Origin: Crotophaga sulcirostris
Lineage: Eukaryota; Chordata; Aves; Cuculiformes; Crotophagidae
Reading direction: 5' to 3'
DNA length: 64,000 nucleotides
Assembly: GCA_013397455.1 (NCBI GenBank)
Contig: VYZB01000531.1
Span: 456,741 to 520,740 of the forward strand
Both the position numbers and the translations under genes were made by a program. Under the pieces are notes generated by a model that was not told where the DNA came from, searched no databases, and was given only the letters and a program-made list of their open reading frames with translations. Of this stretch, positions 1 to 15,100 are shown in pieces. Positions within the stretch are counted from its first letter, which is position 1, and every line of letters begins with the position of its first letter.

Positions 1-67
1 GACGTTCCATAGGTGGGGTAAAGCTAGTGATTTGTAATGCCTTACAGTTTTATTTCTTTATTTGCAG

Positions 68-147
68 ACTCAAAAGGAGATCCTCTTTGCATTATTAATT
101 CTTCAAGTGAGACAGATGAACATCTTCTGAAAATGGAATACATTAAG
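68..147 (+). CDS. VPS13A: VPS13A exon w1 (about human exon 27)
   Basis: The acceptor is TTTGCAG and the donor is GTTTCA, a weaker GT donor. Two leading bases finish a codon begun upstream, then fragment residues 1-26 follow ([10 protein letters not shown] ... EYIK). It matches the VPS13A segment with SKGEPLHIINSS in human. It is the first exon in the window and part of the repeating beta-groove (RBG) region that carries lipid acyl chains. Confidence 0.92.
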
Positions 148-3100
148 GTTTCAGTACTATTTAACTAACTACTTAGCCTGTGTTAGATTCTTTAATTTGC
201 TTGGTGTAACACCCATAGGATTTGTATTTAAAACTTATCTAGGTCTTCTCCCAAATACCATTTTTTTCAACTTACCATTTTATTTCTTTGTCCATTGCTT
301 CTATAAAGTGCTTGTACAGGTGAAGCCAACTGTATGCATTCTTTTCTGTGAACAATACAGATTGGTAACTTTGTGAAATATAATAGATGAGATAGCGACT
401 TATCACTTACATAGACTCTCTAGAGGCAGTAAAACTAGCATTTGGCAGTGGATGGTGTTAGCTGGAGTTCTTGAGCTTTTATTTTAAAAAATGAAAGTGG
501 CCTTCAAAACCTGTATGATGCTCGGGAATCTAGTAGATTTTAGAACCTGTGAGCTACTCTTGCTCTTATCTATAATGACATAAATTTTGTAGAGAGGAAC
601 AAGTTAATTTGTTCTGACTAGTGCTAAGCATGAATTGATCCAGTTTAAATAGAACCTAGGTAAGAGAAAGTTTTGTGACTAGCCAGTTAAACTTTCACAG
701 TATATGTGTTATAAAATGTCATTAGGCAGACCATTGCAAGTACCCCATTTGGCTTGCCTTGATTTTGTGCTTTATTTAGAGAACTTGTTTCTTCAGGCTT
801 CATCACTTTCCTTTGTTTTCTTTTGCAATGGGAATAATCCTCAAGAGAATGTGTGTGTTTAACTAAATTATCCGAATTAGTTTTATGAATTCATTTAATT
901 GAATTGAGACTGACTGTGTACTTGGGATATTTTTTCCCTTAGGCTGATGCTGATGGACCAGATTTTGTTACTACTTACAGAAGCACCAAGCAAAACATCA
1001 ATGTAAGTACTGATGTATTTAATTTTTTAAGGTTCTCAAGTAGTAACAGCTCTGTAAACTTGTTAGTTGCCCACTTTTTCCCTTCTCGCTGAAGAGAAAA
1101 AAAAAAGAACAGTTTTGTGGTAGTAACTCAGAGTTGTTACCCAACGGAGTGCTACTAAATAACAATGTTACTTTGTCTCCTTGCTCTCATTTAGGTCATC
1201 TTTTCATGTTTGGATATAGTACTTCACACAGAGGCTTTGCTTTCCATCATGAGTTTTCTCACATTCAGTATTCCATCAGGTGGTCTTCCCAGTACTGATA
1301 AAGCATCAGACCACATACCTCAAATAAAAGAACAAGAAAAAGGAATTTATCTCAGATCAGGTAATGTGGTATTAGAAAGGCCGTACTTTGGTTTAACAGC
1401 ATCTAGCCTTTGGTTTCAAAGGATGCCATATCAGGTGACAGCATAACAGCCTATTTGTTGGAAAAGCAAGGCATGCAGAACTGTATGTGCAGAGAAAATA
1501 ATCTTATTTTTAAAAAAAGCCATATATTTTTGCTCTTGCTTAATTTGCAAATTCTTAATCAGTATGACTTTTTTTCCTAGGTAGTAGTCAGACTCAATTG
1601 AAAAATTGAGTAAATCTTGCTGCAGTGAACATTACCAAAGCCTTTGGAAAGCATCAGTGTTACAACTTTGTTGCTTTTCAATCTGAAGGCTCTGAAGAGT
1701 GCTTATGTTGCTGAAAATAAATGTTCTTGAGCCCTGGGGAAGCAAAGTTCTGAACTGAAGGGTGTTGTGCTTATTTTAATAGTTGGTATCTGTAACCTTG
1801 AAATAGTAGGAGTTTTCATATAGAAGATTCTTAAGAATATTTTGTCAGGTGCTGTGTCGTTGATTCTTGTGTTAGTAGTGTTGTTTGGGGAATTCAAGGT
1901 TTTCTAATTCTCAATCTATTGGGGTTGAGTTTACAGTGGCTGACACACTTTTGTGTTCTGTAGGCACCTTCATTTTCAGTGCAGAAACTTTTTTCACCTA
2001 ATATGCCTAAACTGGCCTTGGTACTTTATACAGAAAGGAACATTTCTCATGTGAGGTTGTGTCTCAAGGAATGAAAAGTACCTTGTGGTCAGCATACTGT
2101 TGCGTGAAAACTTGGATATTAATGAGGAGATATTGGTTGCTCTTTCCCCATGTTAGTCGGTGACTGTTGCGCCAGAAGAAAACTATTCGAAAATCAACCT
2201 TCAGTTTTTCACTAAAAGTTACTGCTAATTATTAGTTAAGACATGAAATAAGTATTTTATTAACATAGTTAATATAGCTACAAAACCAATAATCTAACTT
2301 TTTTTTAAAGAAAGTTTGTTTTAATGAAGTTCTTGTATGTCTCCTGTGTCTCCTACCCAGTGTCTGGTAATGCAGCCCCTGACGATATATGTGAATTAAA
2401 ACTCACCGCAAAGCTAAATGCATTCAATATTACAGTGTGCGATCAGACCCATAGCATTGCAGACATTAGAATACAAGGTAAGGGGGGTTTATTTAAATAT
2501 TAGATGAGTTGGTTGTAGCAAGAAATAAGTTACTCACCTCCACTGATTCACTTCTGAAAGGCTAGTGTGCTTACTGTAAATGTCTCTGTAACGTGTGTTT
2601 GAATATTTCTGTTTATATATGATATGATTGTAGTTAAGTATTTTAATACCCAAAATGCCTGCAAGGGAAGAAAACGTTTGACTCAGCTAAAGAAGGCAGT
2701 TAACTTCTAAGTGGAGTAAAATTAAAGGAAATGAAGGTACTATGTTGTTAAAGTAAGCTTCCATTTTTTCATAGCTACATGCTAGATAGCACTGATAACT
2801 TTTACTCTAGTCTTAGAGAAGATTCGTGTTAGCAAATTTGCCACGACTTCTGTCTTGGGCTTAGCATTGACGGTTACATAGTAGGATGCTGGATGCTAAG
2901 CTGTTCTTCCTGTTCAGTATTAAATACCACTTCTTTTTAATAAAGTGCTTACTTAATAAAAGCATTTCAACAAACTGCCATATTCTTCCTTTTGTCTCGA
3001 ATCAGGAATGGATGCATCTGTAGCTATGAAAACTAAAAAGATTCAAGTGTTCTCCAGACTTGAGGACATTGTAATTACAAACGCTGATCCAAAAACAATC

Positions 3101-6100
3101 CATAAAAAGGTGATGTATTGTGCAGATTACAAACAGAAAGAGCTGGTTCTTTAAGTTATTTAATGATAGCACTATAGTTGATTTGCTGTATTGTATAATA
3201 GTATGTTGTGATGTACAAAATATTAAGCAAAACTTTATTGGTTAATTTCCATTATCTCAGGGAAGCAAATACATTCAATATTTAATTATTTTTAATCATG
3301 TTTGCATTGACATGTTGAATTCTGAGTAGCATGGGTTAACTATAAATGGACTATAGATAATCAAGTGAGAAGAGACTTACCATAAAATAGCTAATTCCTT
3401 TTGCTTTTGTGTGTAGCTTATCTGCAGATTACTGCTTGGGAGTATTAACTATATGGATCTTCTAGGCTGTCTCCATAATGGGAGATGAAGTGTTCAGATT
3501 TCAGATGTCACTTTATCCAGATGCTACTGCAGGGGAAGCCTACGCTGATATGTCAAGGGTGGATGGTGAAATGTCTCTGAAAGTGGGTTGCATCCAAATA
3601 ATTTACCTGCATAAATTCTTTATGTCTCTCTTGGTAAGACATTAGTTTCAATTATTTTCTTAACATTATATTTTTTTTAATAAAATAAAATGCAATCAGC
3701 TCTTTGACTTGTACCTTGAGGTGCGTTGATGTACAAGCATATAGAAGTATTTGCTGAAGAAACATCACTTAAGTTACTCTGCTTTATAGAAGAAAGACTA
3801 GTAAAAAGGGTGACAAAACAAGTAATGAATTGACTTGATAGTTTAAATAATATCTTAAAAGTTAAATAGATAAGCAGTGTCTTAGCTTGTGCATGATTTT
3901 AACCTTGTTTATCTTTGGAAACTTGCATGGTTGAATTAAAAGTTTCACATTTCTACCACAGCTATACTATTTTTATGAAGTTTACATTTTGCTGGGAGCT
4001 TACCTTTTTTGTGAAGTTTATTTGCTCTCATACAACTCTTTATTTTTTCACTACCTTATCACCAGAACTTCCTGAACAATTTCCAAACAGCGCAAGAAGC
4101 CCTGACTGCAGTCACTGTCCAGGCGGCAGAAATGGCTGCTTCCAGCATGAAAGACTTTGCTAAAAAGAGCTTCCGCCTTTTAATGGATGTCAACTTGAAA
4201 GCTCCGGTTATAGTTGTTCCTGAATCTTCAACTTCATGTGATGCGTTGGTAGCTGATCTTGGCTTAATCAGAGTTCAGAATGAATTCAAGCTGGTGTCTT
4301 CAGATGAATCTTCTCTTCCTCCTGTCATTGACAACATGGATGTGCAGCTGACTCATTTGAAATTATCAAGGTATACATGGAGTTTTCTTCTGAGTTGAAA
4401 AGTGTTTGTAAAGAAAATGGGTCCGTATGTCCACCCTCCCCACCCCCCCAACTAAGTTTAGAAGTGCTTTTAGATAGGAACACATGTTCACAATCTCTAA
4501 AGCTTCTTGGAAAGAAAGGAATGCTGGGACAGTAACTGAGGTAGTCTTAAATGCATACCTGGGCATAAGTACATGCCAGCACAAATTATTACTAATTTAA
4601 AAATAAGCACACCCATGATTCTGCTACATTAGTGTGATATTATTTGAGATTCTGCAACTACTAAATATTTTTTCCCTTCTGTTTCCACTGTCTTTTGCAG
4701 GTGCATTACATCCACATATTCTCAACCAAATTCTGAAATTCTGCGTCCTGTGAGTTTGACTTTACTGGTCCAGAGAAATTTAGCAGCAACTTGGTATCAT
4801 AAAATACCAACAATTGGTATCAAAGGAGACCTGAAACCAATGCAGGTAATATCATGGCTAATCAGAGCTACATCAAAACTTACATGTATTCCTACAACAG
4901 TACTTAGCCTTTTTGAGGAGCTTACAAACTTGTTGCAATTTGTATTTTTTTACAGAATGTTAAAAGACTTCCAGCTTGACTGTCCAGTTCATAGATCTGT
5001 TAGTTTTGATATCGTATAACAAATAGTTTTGGTGTAGCTGCATGCAAATGGAATAAAACCTATTTTTACTTTTATGGGGGTCTATTGGAGCTATTCTTTG
5101 ACTTAACCTCAATGACTTTACTACTTCATTTTTTCCTACATTAACTGTATGGATTTAAGTGGGTAAAAATGGGCTGGAGGGCCTTTTAGTTGTTTATGAG
5201 CCTGACTTCATTCCTGTGTCTGTGCTGTGGCCAAATGTAGTGCTGGTGAAGCACAGAGGAATAGGTTTTTGAAGGAGTACCAGTAAAAAAAATTAAATAT
5301 AGAAAAATATTCTAACACTATAGGTTGAAATGGCTGCCTTTTCTCACTTATTACTGCTTTTTTTTTTCATGGCCATATTATGTTGTAACTGGATTCAATT
5401 CATTAACTCTTTAAAGGCCTACTGAAATATACTTGCTATAGTGTACAATGTAAATCTTAGCTTTAATGTTATCTCAATATGTTTCTGCATTACTGAAGTG
5501 TTAAGATGTGCTTATGATCATCCATTACTCTTATGTCTGGTAGTTGAAGAGCATTTACAAGACTGGAAGGTGTTTATTGTTCAGAGTGTTAGTTCTTGTT
5601 GTAACTCCTGTTCACAACAAGTAAGAAATGATCTTTTGGGAAAAATGGACAAATTATTGAGGGTGCTTTGGCCAGGATCATTTTGACTAGATGGCTTGTT
5701 TGTAGTGAGGCAGCATGTTGTTTCTTCCCAGTGTTTACATACTACTGATAAAGATAGGGATCTGTGTTGGAAAGAGATACCAATAATGAAGTTGTGGGTT
5801 TATCACTTTACAGGTTGCACTCAGTGAAGAGGATCTAACTGTTGTTATGAAAATTTTACTTGAAAACCTTGGAGGGGCTTCTGCCCAACCAAATACTGTG
5901 CAAGAGAACATTGAAGATACACGGATACTTAAAAAAGGGAAAGTTCCAAATGAATCAGGTATCTATGAGAGTATGTTCAATTCAAAAGCTGATTATGTTT
6001 AGGCAGAGGGCTATTAGCCAATTCAAACAACCCCAAGCCCAGAAAACCACCCCTAAGCTCAGTATTCTAAAAAAATGTACAAATTTTCTTTTCACTGACA

Positions 6101-9100
6101 GATCCTCATGCTACTGGACAAGAAAATGTTTCTACAGTTCAGTCTTCTGTGGAATGTTATACAACACTTAAGTTTGACTTTAATTTTGAGTCACTTTCCA
6201 TAACTCTCTACAATAGTGATACAAATCAGGTTTGTTACAAATCTTTTACCCTACAGATGGGGTGGGGAACTTAGGCTTCTCAGACAGAACTCAGTACAGT
6301 AAACCAAAGAGCTTTGTTGGTTGTGTTGGCTTTGTAATGCTTGCCTTATTGAGCTTATGGAATTTATCCTGGATTATGGAGATCTCACAAATAGAGAATG
6401 TCCTTAATTTGAAGGACGTAAGTTATTTCTAAAAATCACACTTTGAAAAATAATAAAACAACCAACCAAAACCACCCACCATTTGATTTGGTCATTCAGG
6501 CCTTAATTCCAGTTATCTGAAACAAAAATGAAAATTTGAAAAGCAGGGCTTGATAGGCTAAATGATGCCAGTACTATTGATGGTGCCCATATAGTTAGTA
6601 AGCAGATCCAAGGTGTAAGTGACCCATGCTTCCCTCTTGCGTATCCCTGAGTCTGAGCAATAATGACCATCCTTCCTGTGCTGAAAACAGAAGAGAAAGA
6701 TGGACAATGTTGCCTTGCTTTTATGACTTAATGTACTTTGTTCAGATGTGAAGATGTTTGCTTTATGAGTTTTGGTGTATAATGAATGTGTGGTAGCTTT
6801 GCATTTAAAATAACTATAATGCAGGAATTTGTGGTGCTTTTTGTGTGAGGGGTGTGCAAAGTTCTTGTGAAATGAGCATCACGGGGAAGAAGTAATAGGA
6901 TTTTATTTTAATTTCTTCTTCATATCCTTTCTGCTTATTGGTGAGGTCTTGGTTGTAAATGAGTTAGTGTGATGAGAGTGGAGGGATCCTCTGATCGGAG
7001 ATTTAGAGTTCAGATGGATTATCCTTCAGTCACTCATTCTGAGCAACTGCTAGAAATGCAGTGAAGAAACAACTTTACTACAACCCAACTTGTTTTTTCT
7101 GTTTTCTCAGTGAGTTTCTTGGACTAATCTGTATGATTGGAGGGCTGATGACAGCAACAGGCTGATCAAATCCTTCAGTTCGTGGATCAAAATGCACGTG
7201 GTTAGCAGCAAGGGAAACGTGCTTTTTACTTTGTTATGTGATAACTAATCCTACTATTTCTCATTATGTAGAAGTGTCTGATTTCACTGCATAATGATGA
7301 ATTATGCCTTGGTGAACTCCGATTGCATCTCATGGCGTCATCGGGGAAGATGTTTTCAGATGGCTCAATGGATATTAATGTTAAACTCAAGGCATGTATG
7401 CTGGATGATCTCAGAAATGGAATTCAGAATGTGACAGCAAGGTGAGTGAGTGCATCAGAAACGGAAAAAACTCCACACAGCTTGTGAGAAAGACTGTTTC
7501 CTTGCCTGATACTTTGTTTCACATGAGACTGATAAAACTTTATAGAACTGTCAGTTGTTGCCTCTCCTACTGTGCACTAAAGGAACAAATGGTGTAATTT
7601 TAATAATGTTAAGCAAGTTTCTTCTTTTATATGTTGATTTCCCAGATTATCCAAAACAAAAACAAGTAACTGGGAGGCTTGAATATTACAGTAAACTGTG
7701 TAGAACAGCTGAGTAGAGAGCCACTGGCTTAGCTAGAGAGCTCTGTGCACGGCAACTTAAGTCTGCATGTTACACACTGCATTTGTAGTTCCAAAACTGT
7801 AGCATACAGATTTTAAATGGAATTCTCTCTTCTGTTAGAGAAGTCTTATAGCCTCTTATTTCTGGAGGATACACTGATTACTTGCTTGTAATTCTCATTT
7901 AAAAATGGCATGGGGAGGGATAAATGACTACTTAATGCATCCACATTTTTCTAGTTCTATGGTTATAATGTTTTAAATGTTTCTTATTTCAAACTTGTTT
8001 TACAGAATGATAGACAAGAAGGATGGCACAAATGACACTTCTATGATAGATATAAGCTACAAGCAGGGTAAAAATGGAACTGAAGTCATTGCTGTCCTTG
8101 ACAAGCTGTACATATGTGCCAGTATGGAGTTTTTGTTGACAGTAGCAGACTTTTTCATTAAGTCAATGCCAGCATCCTCAACTGAAAGATCTGCACAGTT
8201 CCAGTTAAAGCATGCTGCATCTGGGAAATCCAAGCCAGAAACAGGTCTGTGAAACTGATTTCTATCCCTACTTCCTTCCTTTACAGACTTCATAATGAAA
8301 ATAAATATGAAAGTGAAAATGAGAAGTTTTCAACATGCTATCTTGCTATCAGACTTAAGAACTGAGTTTATTCTTCACAATGTCTAAATTGGCCACTGAT
8401 ACCATAGATTTGTTTAGGTGTAGGTCCATCTGCCGACAAGAACAACCTGTAGAGGAATCATGATTTTGAATCATTCTGATAAAGGTGGATCACCTTACTT
8501 AGCAACAAAAATAAATGAAACCCACTGCCGAAAATGGAAACTATGAAGCCTTGAGTCAAAAGAGGTTCGGCAGATACATTGTGCAACATCTTTCATATCT
8601 ACTTGGTTTGCCCAATTTCTTAACACTGCATTGATTGTTCCAGTATTAAAAGTTTAAGATTATTTAAAAGCAAACAGAAATCTTATAAAATTATGTACAG
8701 TTACACTCCTACAAGGAGCAGAGAGGTGGACTTCATCATCCCTGTGGGTGTCTTCTAACTTGAGATATTCTATGATTGCTGTAAGCAGTAGTAGTTCTAT
8801 GTTAGGTGGTGGACTTGTGCTCTCCTGCACAGCTAAAGATTGAAAATGACTCATGCTAAACATATTTATATTTTTACCCATGTAATATCTCGAAGGAAGC
8901 ATTCTTAGGGTAAAAAGTGCTGTGTAGATAGTAGTTAAGGAAGTAGAAAGAACAATTTACTCTTCAAAGGTGACTGGCGAAAAATGATTTACCCAACATG
9001 CAGAAGTAAGGGTATTTTGAAACTGTAGATTATTTTTTCAGTTCAATTATGGGAAAGTAAATTTTTCATGAACAGCTTTCCTCTATTTGATTGAAGACTG

Positions 9101-12100
9101 AATGGTAAAGCATAATAAAACAAGGGTGAGGAAGAACATTTCTGAGAGTCTTCTGGTTTGATTTTAAGTGATTGCTAGGCTTACCTGAGTTGTGGTCAGA
9201 CCTAATCTATGAGTTCTGCTGTCTGGCTAGTTCCCAACTGCCTTCCCTTTCTTTTTGTGAACTTGGCAGCGTGCTAGGAGTGAACCTGATACGACTGTTC
9301 CTCTGTTCGGAGGCTGAGTGGATATTCAGACAAGAAATTGTATATTGCTGATTTGGTTTCAGTTAGTAAATCTTCACTTTAAAGAAGTTAGTTACTTCAG
9401 GAGTTGAGCCAGAAGATAACTGTTTCTAACTTGGCTTTATAGAGCCAGTGCTAAGGTAGAACACAGTATAAAGAGCTAAATAGTGTCTTTTTACAATACT
9501 GGAATAGACAGTTTCTTCAAAACAAAACTTCTGACCAGTTTCCTGATATCTGGACACTGTGTGATAATTAAATTTTGGCAAAGTACAGGCACAGTATTTG
9601 TTAGATTTGTACCTCTAAAATGATGTAGCAATTTTTATGCATGGTTTATGTGTTTTGTACATAATAATGCTTTCAAAACTTTTTAAATCAAGGAGTGTTA
9701 TACTTTTTTTCACAGAAATATCTGCACAGCCAAATATGTCGGTAAAAGCTGTGGTCATGGATCCAGAAATTGTATTTGTTGCTAATTTGACCAGTGCTGA
9801 TGCCCCTGCCTTAAAAGTTTCTTTCCAATGTGATTTCTCTCTGACATCTGGAAAGCTTGCACAAAGGATGACTGCTCAAGTGAAGGACTTCAAAGTTTTG
9901 GCCTGTGCCTTTCTCAAAGAAAAACAAGACAAGAATGTTACTACAGTAAGAAAACTTGGTTTTCATAATGAAAAAAGTAATGAGAACTGTTGTCAGGTGT
10001 GCTCTTTAGTTGGCTTATCCATAGCACTCAGAATATTCAGCTTTCGTGTCATTGATTACCGTTAAGATAGAGGACTATTGATCTGTGCTATGCCATGTAA
10101 AGGTGAATGTTTATCAGTAGGTGCAAGACTTCATCACATAGAGCTCTGTCTAAAACCTGTGTAGTGCAGTTGTGAATTAATTGGAAGTTTCTTAGTGAAG
10201 AAATGACATGAGGAGTTTTGAAGACTAAGAATACCTCTCTGCAGCTTTGCTGCCTATCAGTTTACCTGTTGCAGCAGAGTGTGGTGATCAGCGTGTTGTG
10301 GCCCATGCCATTCATCTCTCGCACACGGTGTCTTTCCATATGTATTTAGTTTTCTTAAGGATTCAAAGTTTCTTTAATGTTTACTATCAGTCTTTCTGTG
10401 TTGGGTTTCTGTTTTGTCTATTTAAGTCTTGTGTCAAAAGCTTTTATTTCACTAACTTTTAACCTTCCACTACAAAATTGCTCTTGTGCAAATTTGGATG
10501 CTAGAGTGAAGCATAGTAAGAATGCTATGACTCAGAAATGTGTTGTTGTTTTATGGGATCAACATCCCTTTGGCCTAAGGGATTAAAAGATACAAGACAA
10601 CTTGAAAAGGTTGGATTCCAATGGATTAATAATAAAACTGTATTTTTCACTCAGGTATTACAGCCATGTTCTTTGGTCATGGAAAATATGATGCATGTCT
10701 CAGGGTTACAAAGCGTAGTAGTAACAATAGAAGAACTTACTATAAAGGTAAGATTATTAAAACTGTCTCTGGACGAACAGGTGTGTTTCTCAAGCTATAG
10801 CTTGGGGTGGTTTTTTTAACTTCTATGTATTGCTATTTAAAATATCTGTTTTCCCTATTAGTTTGTTTGAATTCCATAAATAGGCATTTATGCTTTCCAG
10901 AGCTGCTCTGTGTCTGAAAAAATGATCACATGTTCCTTGTTTTGGCAATCTCTTGGCAAAAAAGGACCAGTTTAAATACTTCTCATACTAGGATTCCTCC
11001 TGCCAGTTTATTCCATTTATGAAACAACCATTGCCCCTGCTGCCACCATCAACACCATTTTTGTCCTCAGAGAGAAAGCTGGAGTGCAAACACACAAGTA
11101 CATGTAAATTTAAAGCTGTTAACATCATTTCCAGAATAGCATATAATGTGAAAACGTTGTTCTTAATAGGTAAATAAATAATTGTGTCTATGGTGAAGCT
11201 CTTTCTGAATGTAATTTGCTAATTCTCATATAAAAAGTTCACAAATTTGCATTTGTGATCTGAAAAGGCCATCAGTGGTGAAGTCTTAAACTGTAAGTTA
11301 TAGTACATCATTGTTCCTAAAGCATAAAGCCTTTGACAGATATACTGTACTACTAGTTGAAACGGTGGTGTACATAATGCTGTACAAAAATGTACAAAAT
11401 TCACATTTTATGATATAGTAGGAAAAATATTGATATTGACTGCTCTTATGGGAGTACCACTTATCAGTAAAAGTGAAGTTCCAATCAGAGTGTTTTGATC
11501 TTGAGTGTGTAGGATTGTGAGAGAGTAACTGGGAGATTTTGTAGGAAAGGAAAATAAGAGGAGGTCCATGAATGGATTTGGTTTCTTTATCTTGAAATTT
11601 AAGTTACATCTCTTATAATGGCCTTTAGTGCTGTGTACCTTAGGAAGAACCCAAGAGTTATTTGCCATTTCCATTTATCATATATTTTAAAATGTTTTGA
11701 GATTAAAGGACTGTTTTTAAATTTTGTTTAAGATCTCACCAATAATTTTGAATACTGTGATGACCATTATGGCTGCCATAAAACCCAAAGCAACAGAGGA
11801 AGCTTCTAGAGGAGCAACTGAAGTTCCTGAGAATTTGTGGCAAGTGAGACCTGTAGATGAGTGCAATGCTTGGTTTCTTGGTGTTGATGTAGCCACAGAA
11901 GCAACAGAAACTTTTACGGACCATGAACATGTTCTGAAACAAGAGAAATTTGACATTGTGGTGAAATCTGTTCAGATCACCTTGGAATGTGGTCTGGGTC
12001 ATCGCACGGTCCCTTTATTGTTAGTAGAATCTGTGTTTTCAGGTGTTCTGAAGAACTGGTCTTCGCTGATGGAGGTCAATGCTGATATGTCACTAGAGGT

Positions 12101-15100
12101 ATGTAGAATCAAGTTACTAGCTTAGAACACTTCTGCACATTTCATGAAGTTCAAGTAACTTTAATACACTAATGTGTATTAAACTAAATTAATTTAATTA
12201 ATAATAAATAATAACTAAACTAATTTAATACACTGTGTGCTAAACTAATCATAGGTTTAAATTGTAATGCTCTTTGGAGTTGTTTAGTAGTCAGGCAAGT
12301 ATGACTAAGCATAATGTGTTTTTTACAGAAACTTTGCAATCAATTGTAGATTTTAATGGTAGTGCCTACTGTGGAATAATCTAGTCCTCTCTTTCTGTCT
12401 TATTTTTTCTTATTTTTGGTGTATGAGCAATGAGTTTGGCTTAGTTAAATATTCATATTTAACTCTTATTACCCACCTTTTTTTGTTTCACTAGCATTGT
12501 GTTTATTGGTAAGATAGAAGTTACACACTTTTCTCGAAATTGTGCCTACATCTTGGATTGCAGTCACGTCATATTTGTTTTGCCAACTGTTGCAGCTCTT
12601 TTCCCCAATATATGGTTAACTCTGAGAAGGTAGAAGTCTCTTAGAGCAGCAGCTTGTTAAAGTTCTGTACAACCAGATGTGCAGCTGCTCTGTGCAATAG
12701 GTTAACTTAGTTATATTTCATCAGTTTACAAGGTGCCCAATATTCCATTCTGTGCGGGATGTACAAGGAGCGTTCTTTGATTGCTAGGTGTGCTCTGATA
12801 ATAGATAATGGAAGGTGCATGCCTGATTATATTCAACTGGGGGAAGACACTGTGGTTCCAGAAGGGGGAAGGGATGAGGAAGATAGCTGAAAAGGAGTGT
12901 CCAGGACTATTTGGTCCACAGTTTCTATTCAGGTTTGCAGTGGCTGAAGGGAAGTAAGAACTTGGTTTAGGCTATGAGTTAGGTGAATTTTTCGAATGGA
13001 CCAGATTCAGACTGAATTGTCATTTGATAGTACAATGAAGTACTTGAGGGATTTAATTTTTTGATCTCAAAGTCAAGAAGTCAAACAGTGTCCCAGAGAG
13101 ACTGAATTCTATTAAGCAGAAGTGTTAAAAAGGTACAGATTTAACAGGCTGGCCGGTTGTTCTAAAAGACAGCCAAGTAGCCTATTTTTCAAAAGTATTG
13201 TTGTGATTTATATATATGTTACACTTCTGTGCATTAAGTTTTGATGCCATTAAAAGTTAATGCTAGACCTCCAAAATGTGAAAGGAAGATTAACTGTTTT
13301 CTTAATGATGCACTTTGTTCTAAATGCTATTGGAAGGAACTCAGCCCTTTATTTTCAGATGCCTTATTTAATTTTTATTCTTTCTTTAGGTTCATTATTA
13401 CAATGAAACCTATGCAGTGTGGGAGCCACTTATTGAACAAATTGAAGGAGGAAAGAAACAGTGGAGTTTAAAGCTGGAAGTAAGTAAACATACTTGAAAT
13501 AGTCTGAGTAGACAACTATTTCTTAATTTTTTTATGTGGCAGAACGTTGACCTTTTGAATGCTGTTGCTTTGAGGGAAATATGTGATTTCATGAAGAAAA
13601 AAATCAGTCTTTAGACAACTTTAGGTTTTCCTGAATAATATTAATTGTCCAGTGCATAGGCAAAACCTAGTGTGTAACCACACGTACAGAGAGGAAAGTA
13701 ACTAAATTGCTTGTTTGCAATGTTGTAATAAATTGTCAGTGTATGTGTAAGGTGTCTGAGATTTACAAGGTAAAGTAGATTTTCCTTCACTTGGCGAAAT
13801 TGTCAAGTGTAGGTCAAGATTTTTCCTGATTTAACATAGGAGAAAGTAATCTATATGTTCATAAATGACTAATGAAATGTTTATTTTAGATGAAGACCAA
13901 CCCTGTCCAAGAAAGAAGTTTGATGCCTGGGGATGACTTCATTGTTCTTCCTGAACCACAAACTGCAGTTAACATCTCTTCGAAGGATACTATGAATATA
14001 ACAATATCTAAATGTTGCCTTGCTGTTTTCAGTAATTTAGCCAAGGTACTCCTAACAGGCAGAAGGTTCTAAATGATTTGGTTCTGTAGTTCTGAATTAT
14101 TTTTTTTTAATCCTTTGTATGCTGCCAGTTACACGCCATTGACTCTTATGTCCTGACAGTCCTGACAAAGGCTCTCTAACTGAGCTGAGGAGATTTACTC
14201 TGATTAATCATTTTGGGTTAGCTAATGAAAATAAATTGCTTTTGAAAGAAGCAATTTCTATGTTAGAACAGCAAATGTGCTTATGCAGGACTTGGGTAAC
14301 AGTCCTACAAGCAGGCTGTATGAAAATAACACCCTCCAATAAACACATCTATTTCACGTAATCCTCTTTCTGAAATGTTAGAAGAGAAATTTACTCCCCT
14401 TCCATCTTTTCTTCTTCATAGAATACTAAGAAAAGTATGCCTTAGAACTGTAGAAATAGAATATACCATGTGTTAGAAAGACTTTGTTCGTATTTTTTCT
14501 TGTGTTAGTAGGTGTGCTTATGAATGTACTAGGCTTACACACACACACGTTTTTATGGAGGAAGAAATGTTGGTTACCAAATCAAACTTTTCGTACAGAA
14601 TGTGACTTATGTCTATTTATTTTTTAATTCTAAATGAGCAACAGTTTTCTCTTAGTACTTGGAAATACTGTAAATCTATATTGGCAGTCAGTTACCATGG
14701 CTTTTGTGTAATCAAACAAATGTTTGTAAGCCTAAATTGTGGCTGAATATGAAGTATGTACATGGTGAATGTGTGTTGGTACTTCTGCGTCCCAGCTCCT
14801 TTTTCTCTTACAACCCAACAACTGTAAAAAATTTCCCTATGAGGAGCATGAATGCTTACTGTAGCATCAGCATTGGCTGCAAATCGCAGAATAATAATGA
14901 AATTTTCTGGAAGTAAATTTCACTTCCTTGACTTACTACTATACAAAGCATAAGAATTGCTGTAGTTTTTTTAGTTTTTTCTTTAAAACAGTAGTTGCTG
15001 AGAACTGTTGTTTAAAACCTTTATGTATATGTTATTGTGGTTATTTATGTATGATGTATTATATGTTATTAATTACAGGCGTTTTCAGAAGGAACTGCAA

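Noticed and set aside
4750..5019. Open frame running past the exon end at 4845.
   Set aside because: Only 4701-4845 matches VPS13A; the remainder is intron after a good GTAATA donor.
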